A stretch of 64,000 nucleotides of DNA from Fortiea contorta PCC 7126. Its GTDB lineage: Bacteria > Cyanobacteriota > Cyanobacteriia > Cyanobacteriales > Nostocaceae. Location of the stretch: the NCBI RefSeq assembly GCF_000332295.1, contig NZ_KB235930.1:3313895-3377894 (forward strand), written 5' to 3'. Below are positions 43,467 through 53,060 of the stretch, in pieces (positions within the stretch are counted from its first letter, which is position 1; each line of letters opens with the position of its first letter). The notes beneath the pieces were generated by a model. That model did not search any database and had not been told where the DNA came from. It saw only the letters and a list, made by a program, of their open reading frames with translations. The translations under genes were made by a program, and so were the position numbers.

Positions 43467-44366
43467 TTATTCGGCTTTATTACTGACTCTATTAGCACGC
43501 GCTTCGGCTGAAGCTAGCACTTCTTCGAGATTTTCTAAAACTTCACCAGGAAAATTTTCTAAAACTCTGGTAGAAAGAGCTACTCTACCTTTACCTTCAT
43601 CCAAGTCAATGACTACTGCTTTAATGGGCTGACCGATTTGGAAAACTTTTTCTAGGGATTCGATGAATTTTTGACTGACTTGTTTGATGTGTAGCAAGGC
43701 GCTAATTCCTTCCAGATCCACAAACACACCAAAAGGTTTGATACCAGTAATCTTACCTTCCACCAATTGTCCCAATTCCAATAAACTAAAGTTGGTGGAA
43801 CGAGTAGCCAAGCGCTGAGAAAGAATCAGTTTATTGTTACCGCGATTGATTTCTAAAAAGCCAGCTGTGAGAGTTTGACCTTTGAGTGCTTCTAGGTTAT
43901 CACGCTCCAACAAGTGCGATCGCGGAATAAATCCCCGCAACGAAAGAATATCTACAGTCACACCACCTTTATTCACACCCGTTACCCGCACTGGTACAGT
44001 TTGGGAATTCTCCTGCATTTGTGCTAGTCTTTCCCAAATGTGTTGAATTTCTAACTGTTTTCGAGAAAGAGTCACCTGACCCTCAGCATCCTGTTCCCGA
44101 ATAATCAAAAATTCTAGTTCTTCTTGGAGTGGTAATACTTCCGACAAATCGGTGACTGCTCTCAAAGCAGCCTCGTCACGAGGAATAAAAGCCGACGATT
44201 TGCCACCAATATCGACATAAGCTCCATCATGGTCAAATTGGAACACTTTGCCGTGTACTACCTGTCCTTTTTGAAACTGATAGTCGTGTTTTTCTAGTGC
44301 TTTGGCAAAATCGTCCATTGTGAAGGACGAACTGGCTGTTTGAGAAAGTTTCGATTCGGAATTCAT
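43467..44366 (-). CDS. S1-domain RNA-binding protein (ribosomal protein S1-like)
   Basis: The 299-residue protein contains three S1 oligonucleotide-binding domains: about 34-110 (VVHGKVFQFDHDGAYVDIGG), 120-190 (VRVTGVNKGGVTVDILSLRG) and 200-270 (VEGKITGIKPFGVFVDLEGI), then a short acidic tail. Cyanobacterial S1 proteins have three or four domains and bind mRNA at the ribosome. As full-length rpsA in cyanobacteria is about 330-340 residues, this may be the second, shorter copy. The start ATG at 44366 overlaps the stop of an unusual upstream frame (ATGA). Confidence 0.85.
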   Translation of the reverse strand: MNSESKLSQTASSSFTMDDFAKALEKHDYQFQKGQVVHGKVFQFDHDGAYVDIGGKSSAFIPRDEAALRAVTDLSEVLPLQEELEFLIIREQDAEGQVTLSRKQLEIQHIWERLAQMQENSQTVPVRVTGVNKGGVTVDILSLRGFIPRSHLLERDNLEALKGQTLTAGFLEINRGNNKLILSQRLATRSTNFSLLELGQLVEGKITGIKPFGVFVDLEGISALLHIKQVSQKFIESLEKVFQIGQPIKAVVIDLDEGKGRVALSTRVLENFPGEVLENLEEVLASAEARANRVSNKAE

Positions 44367-44641
44367 GACTTTTGCAGATAAATTGTTATTTGTCGTTTGT
44401 AATTTGTCAGTTGTGCTCTACCGACAAATGACTCACGACATCCGAGATTTTCAGCCCACTTGACCAAATCGGCTGTAGCTTTAGGATTATAGCTGGCGCG
44501 ACTGTGACAGAAAAATCTGTGGTCAGATCCATCGTAGCGAAACAGACGATACCCAACTTTATAGTTTTCTAACTTTGCCTGAGTTGAGGCGTGAATTATC
44601 CTCCAGGCGACAATAGTTGCTTGATTGTGTAAGTCACAATA
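44363..44641 (-). pseudogene. Protein-like frame without a start, joined to the S1 gene by an ATGA overlap
   Basis: This 92-codon minus-strand frame ends with TGA overlapping the S1 gene's ATG, the arrangement seen in translationally coupled genes. The translation looks like real protein (QATIVAWRIIHASTQAKLEN, VGYRLFRYDGSDHRFFCHSR, ADLVKWAENLGCRE). But an in-frame TAA stands right at its front and no ATG or GTG exists in the frame; only a late TTG. Either the true start is unusual (ATT), a frameshift has removed it, or it is a fading gene. I do not recognise the family. Confidence 0.4.
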
Positions 44642-44940
44642 TTACTGGTAACAACACAACCGTTGGGTAAAAACCCGAAGCCTAGGGCTGTGCTAAATAA
44701 GCTACCATGTGAAAACTATCTTGCGAAATTTTAACTATTGTTGCCTAGATCACTTGCTCTGTCATAATAACTTTTACCCGCGGCGTGTGATTTTTTGATA
44801 TAAATATGCGAGTGTTTCAAATCTATCTCTCATTAAATTATCAATTAGCAATTGCTTTGAGCAAAATAGCATCTATAATATTCCCTCACACCACGCATCG
44901 TTTGGTTACATGCCGCTACTAGCACCCAGGAGACTCGGTG

Positions 44941-45924
44941 ATGATTCAATTCCGCATTCAGCCAGACAGTGAAATTCCCGCATCAACTCAGTTGTTTAAT
45001 CAAATTAGGTTTGCGATCGCTTCCCGTCAATATCCACCTGGATATAAATTGCCAAGCACACGGGCTTTAGCAATGCAAACTGGTTTACACCGCAATACAA
45101 TCAGCAAGGTTTACCGCCAGCTAGAAGAAGACGGTTTTGTGGAAAGTTTAGCGGGTTCGGGAATCTATGTCCGTGCTCAAGGTCATGAAGGCGGTAGCAA
45201 ATTACAGTCACCAATTCTCAAGCAACATCCAGAAGCAGACAAGGTTGTACAACAAGCCCTCGATGAGTTACTTTCCCAAGGATGCACCCTCTCTCAAGCA
45301 CGGGAACTATTTCTAGCAGAAATTGACTGGCGTCTGCGTTGTAGCGCGCGAGTGCTGGTAGCAGCGCCATCTCTGGATATTGGCGTGGGCGAGTTGATGG
45401 TTTATGAATTGGAGGAAGCGCTGAAAATACCAGTGCAGGTGGTAGCAATGGAAGATTTAGCTGCTGTACTCGACAAAACCAGTTCGGCGACAGTAGTCAC
45501 AAGTCGCTATTTTATTAGTGATGTGGAAGCGATCGCTGCCCCAAAAGCTGTACGTGTAATTCCCCTTGACATCTACGATTACAGTAAAGAACTTAACCTA
45601 CTGAAAACCCTACCCAAAGAAAACTGTGTTGGGATAGTTAGTCTGAGTTCGGGAATTGGTCGTCAAGCAGAAGTGATTCTCCACGGTTTGCGCGGTGATG
45701 AACTGTTAATTATGACATCCCAGCCCAAGGATGCTTATAAACTGCAAGCGATCGTCAAACGTGCTGAGGTAATTATTACTGATCAAGCCAGTTACCCAGC
45801 AGTACAAGCGGCTGTACAAGCAGCAATTGAAGATATTATCCGTCCACCGAAGCTGATTAGAGTCGAAAATTACATTGGCCTCAAGTCAATTAATTTGCTA
45901 AAGCGGGAATTAGGCTTGGGTTAA
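44941..45924 (+). CDS. plmA: GntR-family regulator PlmA
   Basis: The 327-residue protein starts with a GntR winged helix: FNQIRFAIASRQYPPGYKLP, STRALAMQTGLHRNTISKVY, RQLEEDGFVESLAGSGIYV. The C-terminal domain (about 95-327) is the one found in PlmA, the only GntR regulator found across most cyanobacteria. PlmA was first linked to plasmid maintenance in Anabaena and later to the PII-PipX nitrogen-signalling network. I start at ATG 44941; GTG at 44938 adds one residue. Its 3' end overlaps the convergent hybrid kinase gene by 15 bases. Confidence 0.8.
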   Translation: MIQFRIQPDSEIPASTQLFNQIRFAIASRQYPPGYKLPSTRALAMQTGLHRNTISKVYRQLEEDGFVESLAGSGIYVRAQGHEGGSKLQSPILKQHPEADKVVQQALDELLSQGCTLSQARELFLAEIDWRLRCSARVLVAAPSLDIGVGELMVYELEEALKIPVQVVAMEDLAAVLDKTSSATVVTSRYFISDVEAIAAPKAVRVIPLDIYDYSKELNLLKTLPKENCVGIVSLSSGIGRQAEVILHGLRGDELLIMTSQPKDAYKLQAIVKRAEVIITDQASYPAVQAAVQAAIEDIIRPPKLIRVENYIGLKSINLLKRELGLG

Positions 45925-48405
45925 TCTCGGCTCCATGCTGACTACAGTCAAAATAGCCTGTATTAGTAGCTCTGGCTCAATTGGTTTAGAAATATGCCGT
46001 TGAAATCCGGCGGCTAGTGCTTGTTTTTGATCAATTTCTCCTGCATAAGCAGTCAAGGCGATCGCGGGAATTTCTCCGCCCTGATCAGGTGAGTGCTTTC
46101 TAATTTGACGAATTAGTGTGTAGCCATCCATACCGGGCATACCGATATCACTAATGAGCAAATCAAATTTTGTTTGCCGAAAACTACTCAAAGCTTCACT
46201 AGCTGAATTCACTTGAGTTACCCGCGCCCCGTACTGTTCTAGTAAAAAGGCCATGAGTTCCCGCGAATCTGTGTCATCTTCTACAAGCAGCGTTTGTAAT
46301 CCATTGAGATTTAAGTCTGAGCGATTATGAGATACAGTATCATTGTGATGCAGTTTGGTTGTAGGGATGAGTGGCAACTTGACTGTAAAGGTTGCTCCTT
46401 GACCTTCTCCAGGACTCGCTGCTTGAACGGTTCCGCCGTGGAGTTCAACTAAATGACGCACTATCGCTAATCCTAACCCCAACCCTCCAAATTTTCGAGT
46501 CGTTGTGCCGTCGGCTTGGCGGAAGTAGTCAAAGACGTAGGGCAAAAAGTCACTAGAGATACCCCTCCCAGTGTCGCTGACGGTGATTTGAGCATAAGCG
46601 GGGATTGGAGATTGGGAGGGAACCTGAGTTGTTTCCTCCTCTAATATTCTCGACAATCGCACCTCTACGCGACCGCCTTGCGGGGTAAATTTAATCGCGT
46701 TGGTAAGTAGATTCCAAACGATTTGTTGTAGGCGGCCAGAATCACCCAAAACATGACCAAGGTGCGGTGCAAATATTGTTTGAATTTCAATGGATTTAGC
46801 TTCAGCCGCGAGGCGTACGGTTTCTAAGGCAGCTTTGATGGTAAACGCTAAACTGATGGGAACTGTATTTAAACACAATTTGCCTTGGAGAATGCGGGAC
46901 ACATCAAGCAAATCTTCGATCAGTTGCGCTTGTAGTTTGGCGTTGCGTTCGATGGTTTCCAGGGCGTATTGAGTTTTGGCTGCATCTTGTTGACCTGTTT
47001 GCAGAATTTTTGCCCAACCCAGAATCGGATTGAGGGGCGATCGCAATTCATGGGACAATACCGCAAGGAATTCGTCTTTGATGCGATTAGCTTGACGCAA
47101 TTGGTCAGCTTGTTGTTGTAATGAAGTCAACAGATGCGCTCGGTCTAGGGCGATTGCCATTTGGTCGCATAATGCCTGCATTAAGTGAGTTTCCGCAGGC
47201 GTAAACTGGTCGCGGCGGCGACTACCAAAGGAGAGCGTACTAAATAAGTGTCCCTGAGCAATCAGCGGTTGACAGGAGTAGGCAGTGACTCCTAGTGAGC
47301 GAATCAGATCAGTTTTGGGATCATGTGAGTTTTGAACACCTGCACAAACAATTTGATGCCGGCATTGAGCAACTGTCCCACAAACTGCTTGCCCATAATC
47401 TAACCATTCAATTTCCTGGGCAATGGATGCATCAATACCCTCATAAGACGCCAGATGAAGCTGGTGGCGATCGCTATCAATCAGATAATTGAAGTAAACA
47501 TCTAACTCTAGCGAGTCTTTGAGTTTCCTGAATAAGCTATTAATCAACGTCAGCGGTTGGTCGCGCCCAAGTAAGTCCCGCGTAGTTTCATAAAGCAAAT
47601 CCAGGCGTTGATTACGTTGTCGTAAAGTGATTTCTGCGTGCTGGCGTTCATCCTCGATTTGTTTACGTTCGGTGATATCAGACAAAATGAAAACAGCACC
47701 CGTGAGAGTTCCATAATTATCAAATACCGGGTCGATGGTTTTAAAAAACCACCGTCCTTGAGACTGACATTCTAAAACTTGCCGTTGGTGAGTTTCTTGA
47801 GCAAGGCGAAAGCATTTGCCATCAAAGATTCCCAATTGGGCATTCAGCAACTCATGGTAAGCACAACCCAAGATTTCATTGTTGGGCTTGCCCAAAAGCT
47901 GTATCATCGCTCGATTACAACGCCGAATTATACCTTTTTGGTCTACTAGAAATACGCTGTCGTTGATGGCATCAAAAGTCGTTTGCCATTCCCGCGCTGA
48001 AGACAAAGCAATTTCCTCTGCCCGCCGAATTCGTAGCAGCGATCGCACCGTAGCAATCAGTTCTATCGGTTCGACTGGTTGCGCTAGATAACCATCCGCA
48101 CCACTGTCTAAGCCTTCTGCTTTATCCTGGCTTTGGACAAAACTTGCAGAAAGGTGCAGCACAGGGATAGAAGCTGTATCGGGATTGGCCTTAATTTGGC
48201 GACAGACATCAAAGCCGCTCATGTCAGGTAACTTGACATCCAGAATTACCAGAGCCGGCTGATGTTGAGCCACAGCCTCTAATCCGACTGCACCGGTTGC
48301 TGCTTCCAAGACGGTGAAGCCTGCATTTTGCAAAATCCGGGTTACAACATAACGATTGGCTTCATTATCGTCAACATGCAAAATCGTAACCCGTGACTCA
48401 GACAT
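45910..48405 (-). CDS. Hybrid histidine kinase REC-PAS-GAF-HisKA-HATPase-REC
   Basis: I start at the ATG at 48405 (MSESRVTILHVDDNEAN), with an AAGGTG in front; the open frame to 48468 has no support. The 831-residue protein has a receiver (1-120, Asp in LVILDVKLPDMSG), a PAS domain (about 145-265), a GAF domain (about 290-430), HisKA with His452 in SHELRSPLNPILGW, HATPase (to about 690), and a C-terminal receiver (DLLISDIGMPGMDG). Both receivers keep their Asp. It is soluble. It begins 10 bases after the stop of the upstream kinase gene, so the two form an operon, and it is a close paralogue of the kinase at 34742-37933. Confidence 0.92.
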   Translation of the reverse strand: MSESRVTILHVDDNEANRYVVTRILQNAGFTVLEAATGAVGLEAVAQHQPALVILDVKLPDMSGFDVCRQIKANPDTASIPVLHLSASFVQSQDKAEGLDSGADGYLAQPVEPIELIATVRSLLRIRRAEEIALSSAREWQTTFDAINDSVFLVDQKGIIRRCNRAMIQLLGKPNNEILGCAYHELLNAQLGIFDGKCFRLAQETHQRQVLECQSQGRWFFKTIDPVFDNYGTLTGAVFILSDITERKQIEDERQHAEITLRQRNQRLDLLYETTRDLLGRDQPLTLINSLFRKLKDSLELDVYFNYLIDSDRHQLHLASYEGIDASIAQEIEWLDYGQAVCGTVAQCRHQIVCAGVQNSHDPKTDLIRSLGVTAYSCQPLIAQGHLFSTLSFGSRRRDQFTPAETHLMQALCDQMAIALDRAHLLTSLQQQADQLRQANRIKDEFLAVLSHELRSPLNPILGWAKILQTGQQDAAKTQYALETIERNAKLQAQLIEDLLDVSRILQGKLCLNTVPISLAFTIKAALETVRLAAEAKSIEIQTIFAPHLGHVLGDSGRLQQIVWNLLTNAIKFTPQGGRVEVRLSRILEEETTQVPSQSPIPAYAQITVSDTGRGISSDFLPYVFDYFRQADGTTTRKFGGLGLGLAIVRHLVELHGGTVQAASPGEGQGATFTVKLPLIPTTKLHHNDTVSHNRSDLNLNGLQTLLVEDDTDSRELMAFLLEQYGARVTQVNSASEALSSFRQTKFDLLISDIGMPGMDGYTLIRQIRKHSPDQGGEIPAIALTAYAGEIDQKQALAAGFQRHISKPIEPELLIQAILTVVSMEPRLTQA

Positions 48406-48415
48406 AATTTTCACC

Positions 48416-50563
48416 TTAAGCGTTGAGAACAAGTCCGGCTTTGATGAGCGCATCTTCAAGTTGAGCAATCGCCATTGCTTGCGAGTCTGTTTCTTTGGAA
48501 AGAATGGCGATGCTTTGTTTTGCTAACCGACTATGGGTTTGTGCATCTAGTTGTGCTGATGAGTGAATGATCACAGGAATCGACTCAGTGACGGAATTGC
48601 TTTTCAACTGCGTGAGGACATCAAATCCGCTAATTTCTGGCATCTCCAAGTCGAGCACGATGACATTAGGCTGCTCGCGTTGTGCCAAATTTAATCCTTC
48701 GAGTCCGTTCGTGGCTTCTAAAATACTTAAAGGTGTATTCATCATCAACTGCTTAATCAGATATCGGTAAGCGGGATCGTCGTCAATTAGTAAGATTTTT
48801 TGAGGCTGATTATGATTAATTAGTGTATTGAGTTTGTTTAATAAGGGCAATTTGTCTACAGGCTTAATTAAAAACCCATTAGCTCCTAAAGCCAGGGCTT
48901 GCTTTTCGTTATCAATTATGGTAATGACAATTACAGGGATGGTGCGAGTCGTTTCATCTCCTTTGAGTTCTCGCAAGAACGTCCAGCCATTTTGCCCTTC
49001 TAGCATAATATCTAGCATAACCGCCGCTGGTTGCAGTTGTTCTAATACTTGTCTCGCTTGATTTAAAGTGCGAGTCGCAATCAATTGATAGATCGAATCT
49101 TGCAGGTGTTTTTCGTAAATAAATAAAGTTTCGGGATGATCTTCGACTGCCAGAATGGGTAGGCGAGTTGATTCAAGTGAGGCGAGCGGTTGTAGCGAGG
49201 TAGGAAATTCAGTTGCATGGGGGTAGATGAGCGGAATCGATGCGGTAAAGGTGGAGCCTTGACCTGGTTCACTTTTCAAGGCAATGTTGCCACCAAGTAG
49301 CTCTGCTAACTTGCGTGATAACGGCAATCCTAACCCGGTTCCCTTGACCTGCTTTTGCAGTCGAGACTCAATTTGGACAAAATCCTCAAAAATCCGCTCT
49401 TGATCGGCGGTAGCGATGCCAATGCCAGTATCAGATACAGAAAAGGTGACGGTGTGACCTGTTTGCACGGCACTCACGCGCACCTCACCTTGCTCGGTAA
49501 ATTTGAGGGAGTTGGAGATAAAATTTCTCAGAATTTGAGCAACTTTGCCCTCATCACTATAAAGTGGCTGCATTTGCTCAGGTTCCTCAAAAATCAGTCC
49601 TACGGAGGAGCCTTGAACTAATAAAGGGCGCAGCATTCCCCGCAACGTGGCAAACAAGTCGCTGACTTCAAAGGAACTGGGATGCACTTCAATTTTTCCC
49701 GCTTCTACTTTTGCTAAATCCAGGAGGTCGTTGACCAGTTCTGATAATCCACTCGCCGCTTTTTGGATAAATGTTACCTGCTTTTCTTGCTCGGTAGTTA
49801 AATCGCCATCCATCCGTGCTAGTAACATGCGCGAGAGGGACAGAATCGAATTCAGCGGCGTGCGAAACTCGTGGCTCATATTGGAGAGAAAGCGGGTTTT
49901 AAGCTCGTTTGCCTGTTGAAGGGAGCTGGCTTTTTCATCAAGTTCCGCGTACAGGGCCACCACGCCGCGATTAGTATCTTCTAGTTCCTGGTTGAGCTGG
50001 GTTAATTCTTCTTCGCGCTTGCGTAGCTCTGCCATTGCTCGCAGTAATTCTTGGTTTTGGCGCTGGATTTCTTCATAAGGATTTTGGGGCGATCGCTCAA
50101 CTACAGTTTCTCGAATTTGCTGCAATTGCGAATCGGTGAAAGTAGGTGTACGTTTTGACAACGTTTTCCCCATCACTACTGTTGTTCCCTGTCCCGGAAG
50201 CGATTCTATCTCAAAAAAATCCATCAGCCGACGAGTGCCCATGATGCCCAGCCCCATTCCTGTATTGGAGTTGTAGCGTCCAGCCAAAACCTCTGCTAAA
50301 TGAGGAATTCCCTCACCACGATCTTGAATCCGCATCAGAAACGCTTGCGGCTCTCCTGCAATACAAAATTCAACCGTTCCACCTTGGGCATATTGAAAGG
50401 CATTGCGGGCAATTTCCGAAACTGCCGTTGCCAATCTTACCTGATCTTGTGCATCAAAACCTAGTTGCTGGGCAATTTCACGAGTTCGCTGCCGAGCTTG
50501 CACAACATCCTGTGCGTATTGGATTGCAAGCCTAAAAACAATTGTCATCTCTAGTTCGTCCAT
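48416..50563 (-). CDS. Hybrid kinase with an anti-sigma-type ATPase at its N-terminus
   Basis: The 715-residue protein (ATG 50563, AGGA six bases upstream) begins with an RsbT/SpoIIAB-like ATPase (about 5-135): VSEIARNAFQYAQGG, RDRGEGIPHLAEVL and GMGLGIMGTRRLMDFFE. A coiled coil follows (about 165-220), then HisKA with His231 in SNMSHEFRTPLNSIL, a second HATPase (about 330-450, GTGLGLPLSRKLAELLGG), and two receivers (Asp in AVMLDIMLEGQNG and IVLDLEMPEISG). Two different ATPase modules in one kinase is unusual. It is the first gene of the two-kinase operon. Confidence 0.9.
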   Translation of the reverse strand: MDELEMTIVFRLAIQYAQDVVQARQRTREIAQQLGFDAQDQVRLATAVSEIARNAFQYAQGGTVEFCIAGEPQAFLMRIQDRGEGIPHLAEVLAGRYNSNTGMGLGIMGTRRLMDFFEIESLPGQGTTVVMGKTLSKRTPTFTDSQLQQIRETVVERSPQNPYEEIQRQNQELLRAMAELRKREEELTQLNQELEDTNRGVVALYAELDEKASSLQQANELKTRFLSNMSHEFRTPLNSILSLSRMLLARMDGDLTTEQEKQVTFIQKAASGLSELVNDLLDLAKVEAGKIEVHPSSFEVSDLFATLRGMLRPLLVQGSSVGLIFEEPEQMQPLYSDEGKVAQILRNFISNSLKFTEQGEVRVSAVQTGHTVTFSVSDTGIGIATADQERIFEDFVQIESRLQKQVKGTGLGLPLSRKLAELLGGNIALKSEPGQGSTFTASIPLIYPHATEFPTSLQPLASLESTRLPILAVEDHPETLFIYEKHLQDSIYQLIATRTLNQARQVLEQLQPAAVMLDIMLEGQNGWTFLRELKGDETTRTIPVIVITIIDNEKQALALGANGFLIKPVDKLPLLNKLNTLINHNQPQKILLIDDDPAYRYLIKQLMMNTPLSILEATNGLEGLNLAQREQPNVIVLDLEMPEISGFDVLTQLKSNSVTESIPVIIHSSAQLDAQTHSRLAKQSIAILSKETDSQAMAIAQLEDALIKAGLVLNA

Positions 50564-50618
50564 CACATCCTAAAGTGTCGCACTCACGTTCTTTTCCATC
50601 TTGTCTCACCGAGCCAAC

Positions 50619-50650
50619 AAAAAATCCCCTACCTTGCGGTAAGGGATTTT
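50619..50650 (-). terminator. Rho-independent terminator of psaAB
   Basis: Read on the minus strand, a 13-base stem (AAAATCCCTTACC / GGTAGGGGATTTT, one mismatch) closed by a GCAA tetraloop runs into a U-run. It lies 31 bases after the psaB stop and ends the psaA-psaB operon before the kinase gene. Confidence 0.85.
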
Positions 50651-50680
50651 ATTTATTTACCTACAAAACTCGCAGCCGGA

Positions 50681-52912
50681 TCAACCGAACTTACCAGCAG
50701 TGGAGGCAATTAAGAATGCTGCGTAGGTGAAGACATAACCAACTGCGAAGTGAGTTAGACCAACCAAACGAGCTTGAACGATGGAGAGTGCAACGGGCTT
50801 GTCTTTCCAGCGAACTAAGTTAGCTAGAGGTGTACGCTCGTGTGCCCAAACCAATGTTTCAATCAATTCTTGCCAGTAACCTCTCCAGGAGATGAGGAAC
50901 ATGAAGCCAGTTGCCCAAACAAGGTGTCCAAAGAGGAACATCCAAGCCCAAACAGACAGGTTATTCACACCGTATGGGTTGTAACCGTTGATCAACTGAG
51001 CGGAGTTAGCCCAGAGGTAATCACGGAACCAGCCCATTAAGTATGTGGAGTTTTCGTTGAACTGAGCAACGTTACCTTGCCAAATACCTAGGTGTTTCCA
51101 GTGCCAGTAGAAGGTTAACCAACCGACTGTGTTCAATGCCCAGAACAGAGCTAGGTAGAAGGCGTCCCAAGCGGAGATGTCGCAAGTACCGCCACGGCCG
51201 GGTCCGTCACAGGGGAAGGCATAGCCGAAGTCCTTTTTATCGGGCATCAGCTTAGAACCACGAGCATCCAAAGCACCTTTAACAAGTACTAAGGTGGTGG
51301 TGTGGAGGCCGAGAGCGATCGCATGGTGTACCAAGAAGTCGCCAGGGCCGATTGTTAAGAACAGGGAGTTAGTACCAGAGTTAATGGCATCTAACCAGCC
51401 ACTCAACCAAACGTTGCCGTAGTTGGGGTAGGCTGTGTAAGCGACGCTATCGGGGTTGGACAACAAGGTGTCTAAGCCGTAGAGTACCTTACCGTGGGAA
51501 GCTTGGATGAATTGAGCGAATACTGGCTCAATCAAGATTTGCTTTTCAGGAGTACCGAAAGCAACTACTACATCGTTGTGGACGTACAAACCGAGGGTGT
51601 GGAAGCCAAGGAAGAGAGATACCCAGCTGAGGTGGGAGATAATCGCTTCTTTGTGCTGCAATACACGATCGAGTACGTTGCCTTTGTTTTGTTCGGGGTC
51701 GTAGTCACGAACCCAGAAGATTGCCGCGTGGGCGAAAGCACCAACCAACAGGAATACTGCGATGTATTGGTGGTGGGTGTAAAGCGCTGCCTGTGTTGTG
51801 TAGTCCTTAGCAATAAATGCGTAGGGAGGCAGGGAGTACATGTGCTGCGCCACCAAGGAAGTGACGGTTCCCAGGGCTGCCAATGCTAGAGATAGCTGGA
51901 AGTGCAGGGAGTTGTTGATGGTGTCGTACAAACCTTGGTGAGGCAGGTTGAACTGACCTTCACTCTTGGTGCTGGGTACTAAACCGGCTTTGGAGTTGAG
52001 CATTTCTTTGATGCTGTGTCCAATGCCGAAGTTAGTCCGATACATGTGACCGGCGACGATGAATAGGACGGCGATGGCCAAGTGGTGATGAGCGATGTCG
52101 GTCAACCACAAGGATTCTGTCTGGGGATGAAAACCACCCAAGAAAGTCAGAATCGCTGTACCTGCACCAGTAGCAGTACCGTACACGTGACCAGCAGTGT
52201 CAGGGTTCTGAGCGTAAACACCCCAGTTACCTGTAAAGAAGGGTGTCAAGCCTGCTGGGTGGGGTAAGGTTGTCAAGAAGTTATCCCAACCTACGTGGAT
52301 ACCACGAGATTCGGGGATAGCTACGTGTACCAAGTGACCAGTCCAAGCTAGAGAGCTAACGCCAAACAAACCAGCTAAGTGGTGGTTCAGGCGGGGTTCA
52401 GCACTCTTAAACCAGGAGAGGCTGGGACGGAACTTGGGTTGCAAATGCAACCAACCTGCGAACAGGAATATTGATGCCAACAACAGCAAGAAGACTGAAC
52501 CGGTGTACAGTTCACTATTTGTCCGCATCCCGATTGTGTACCACCAGTGGTAAATACCAGAGTAGGTGATGTTTACGGGATTGCTAGCGCCAGCTTGGGT
52601 AAAGGCTTCAATTGCTGGTTTACCGAAGTGGGGGTCCCAAATCGCATGAGCGATGGGGCGGATATGCAGGGGATCTTGAATCCACTGTTCAAAGTTACCT
52701 TGCCAGGCTACGTGGAACAGGAGGCTGGACGCCCACAGGAAGATGATTGCCAAATGACCGAAGTGTGTGGCGAAAATCTTTTGGTAAAGATTTTCTTCCG
52801 TAATGCCATCGTGGCTTTCAAAGTCGTTACCTGTAGCGATCGCATACCATATCCGACGCGTACTCGGATCCTGTGCGAGATCCTGGCTAAATTTGGGAAA
52901 TTTCGTTGCCAT
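50681..52912 (-). CDS. psaB: Photosystem I P700 apoprotein A2
   Basis: The 743-residue protein is one of the two large reaction-centre subunits of photosystem I. It has eleven membrane helices and many His residues for chlorophyll. The F-X cluster loop is [20 protein letters not shown], holding two Cys ligands, and the P700 ligand region near the C-terminus is present ([20 protein letters not shown]). The length is normal. It forms the second gene of psaA-psaB, with a 148-base spacer containing a heptad repeat. The usual high-light repression of this operon is known for the family. Confidence 0.97.
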   Translation of the reverse strand: MATKFPKFSQDLAQDPSTRRIWYAIATGNDFESHDGITEENLYQKIFATHFGHLAIIFLWASSLLFHVAWQGNFEQWIQDPLHIRPIAHAIWDPHFGKPAIEAFTQAGASNPVNITYSGIYHWWYTIGMRTNSELYTGSVFLLLLASIFLFAGWLHLQPKFRPSLSWFKSAEPRLNHHLAGLFGVSSLAWTGHLVHVAIPESRGIHVGWDNFLTTLPHPAGLTPFFTGNWGVYAQNPDTAGHVYGTATGAGTAILTFLGGFHPQTESLWLTDIAHHHLAIAVLFIVAGHMYRTNFGIGHSIKEMLNSKAGLVPSTKSEGQFNLPHQGLYDTINNSLHFQLSLALAALGTVTSLVAQHMYSLPPYAFIAKDYTTQAALYTHHQYIAVFLLVGAFAHAAIFWVRDYDPEQNKGNVLDRVLQHKEAIISHLSWVSLFLGFHTLGLYVHNDVVVAFGTPEKQILIEPVFAQFIQASHGKVLYGLDTLLSNPDSVAYTAYPNYGNVWLSGWLDAINSGTNSLFLTIGPGDFLVHHAIALGLHTTTLVLVKGALDARGSKLMPDKKDFGYAFPCDGPGRGGTCDISAWDAFYLALFWALNTVGWLTFYWHWKHLGIWQGNVAQFNENSTYLMGWFRDYLWANSAQLINGYNPYGVNNLSVWAWMFLFGHLVWATGFMFLISWRGYWQELIETLVWAHERTPLANLVRWKDKPVALSIVQARLVGLTHFAVGYVFTYAAFLIASTAGKFG

Positions 52913-52962
52913 AGGTTTTGATAATTCCTCTGACCTTTAGCCATCAGGTATCAGCATGGAGA

Positions 52963-52997
52963 GTTCTGAGTTTTGAGTTTTGAGTTTTGAGTTTTAA
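52963..52997. repeat. Heptanucleotide tandem repeat between psaA and psaB
   Basis: Five seven-base units: GTTCTGA, then three GTTTTGA, then GTTTTAA. It lies inside the transcribed spacer of an operon, about 51 bases upstream of the psaB start. Confidence 0.85.
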
Positions 52998-53060
52998 TTG
53001 ATTACTCAATCAAAACCTGAAATTCATTACTCATCACTCAGCACTCTATATGACTGATTG

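Noticed and set aside
48064-48085. GGTTCGA-type T-loop sequence suggesting a tRNA
   Set aside because: It lies within the PAS/REC coding region of a kinase gene and no acceptor stem fits around it.
52708-52944. Minus-strand frame overlapping the psaB start
   Set aside because: Out-of-frame shadow of psaB.
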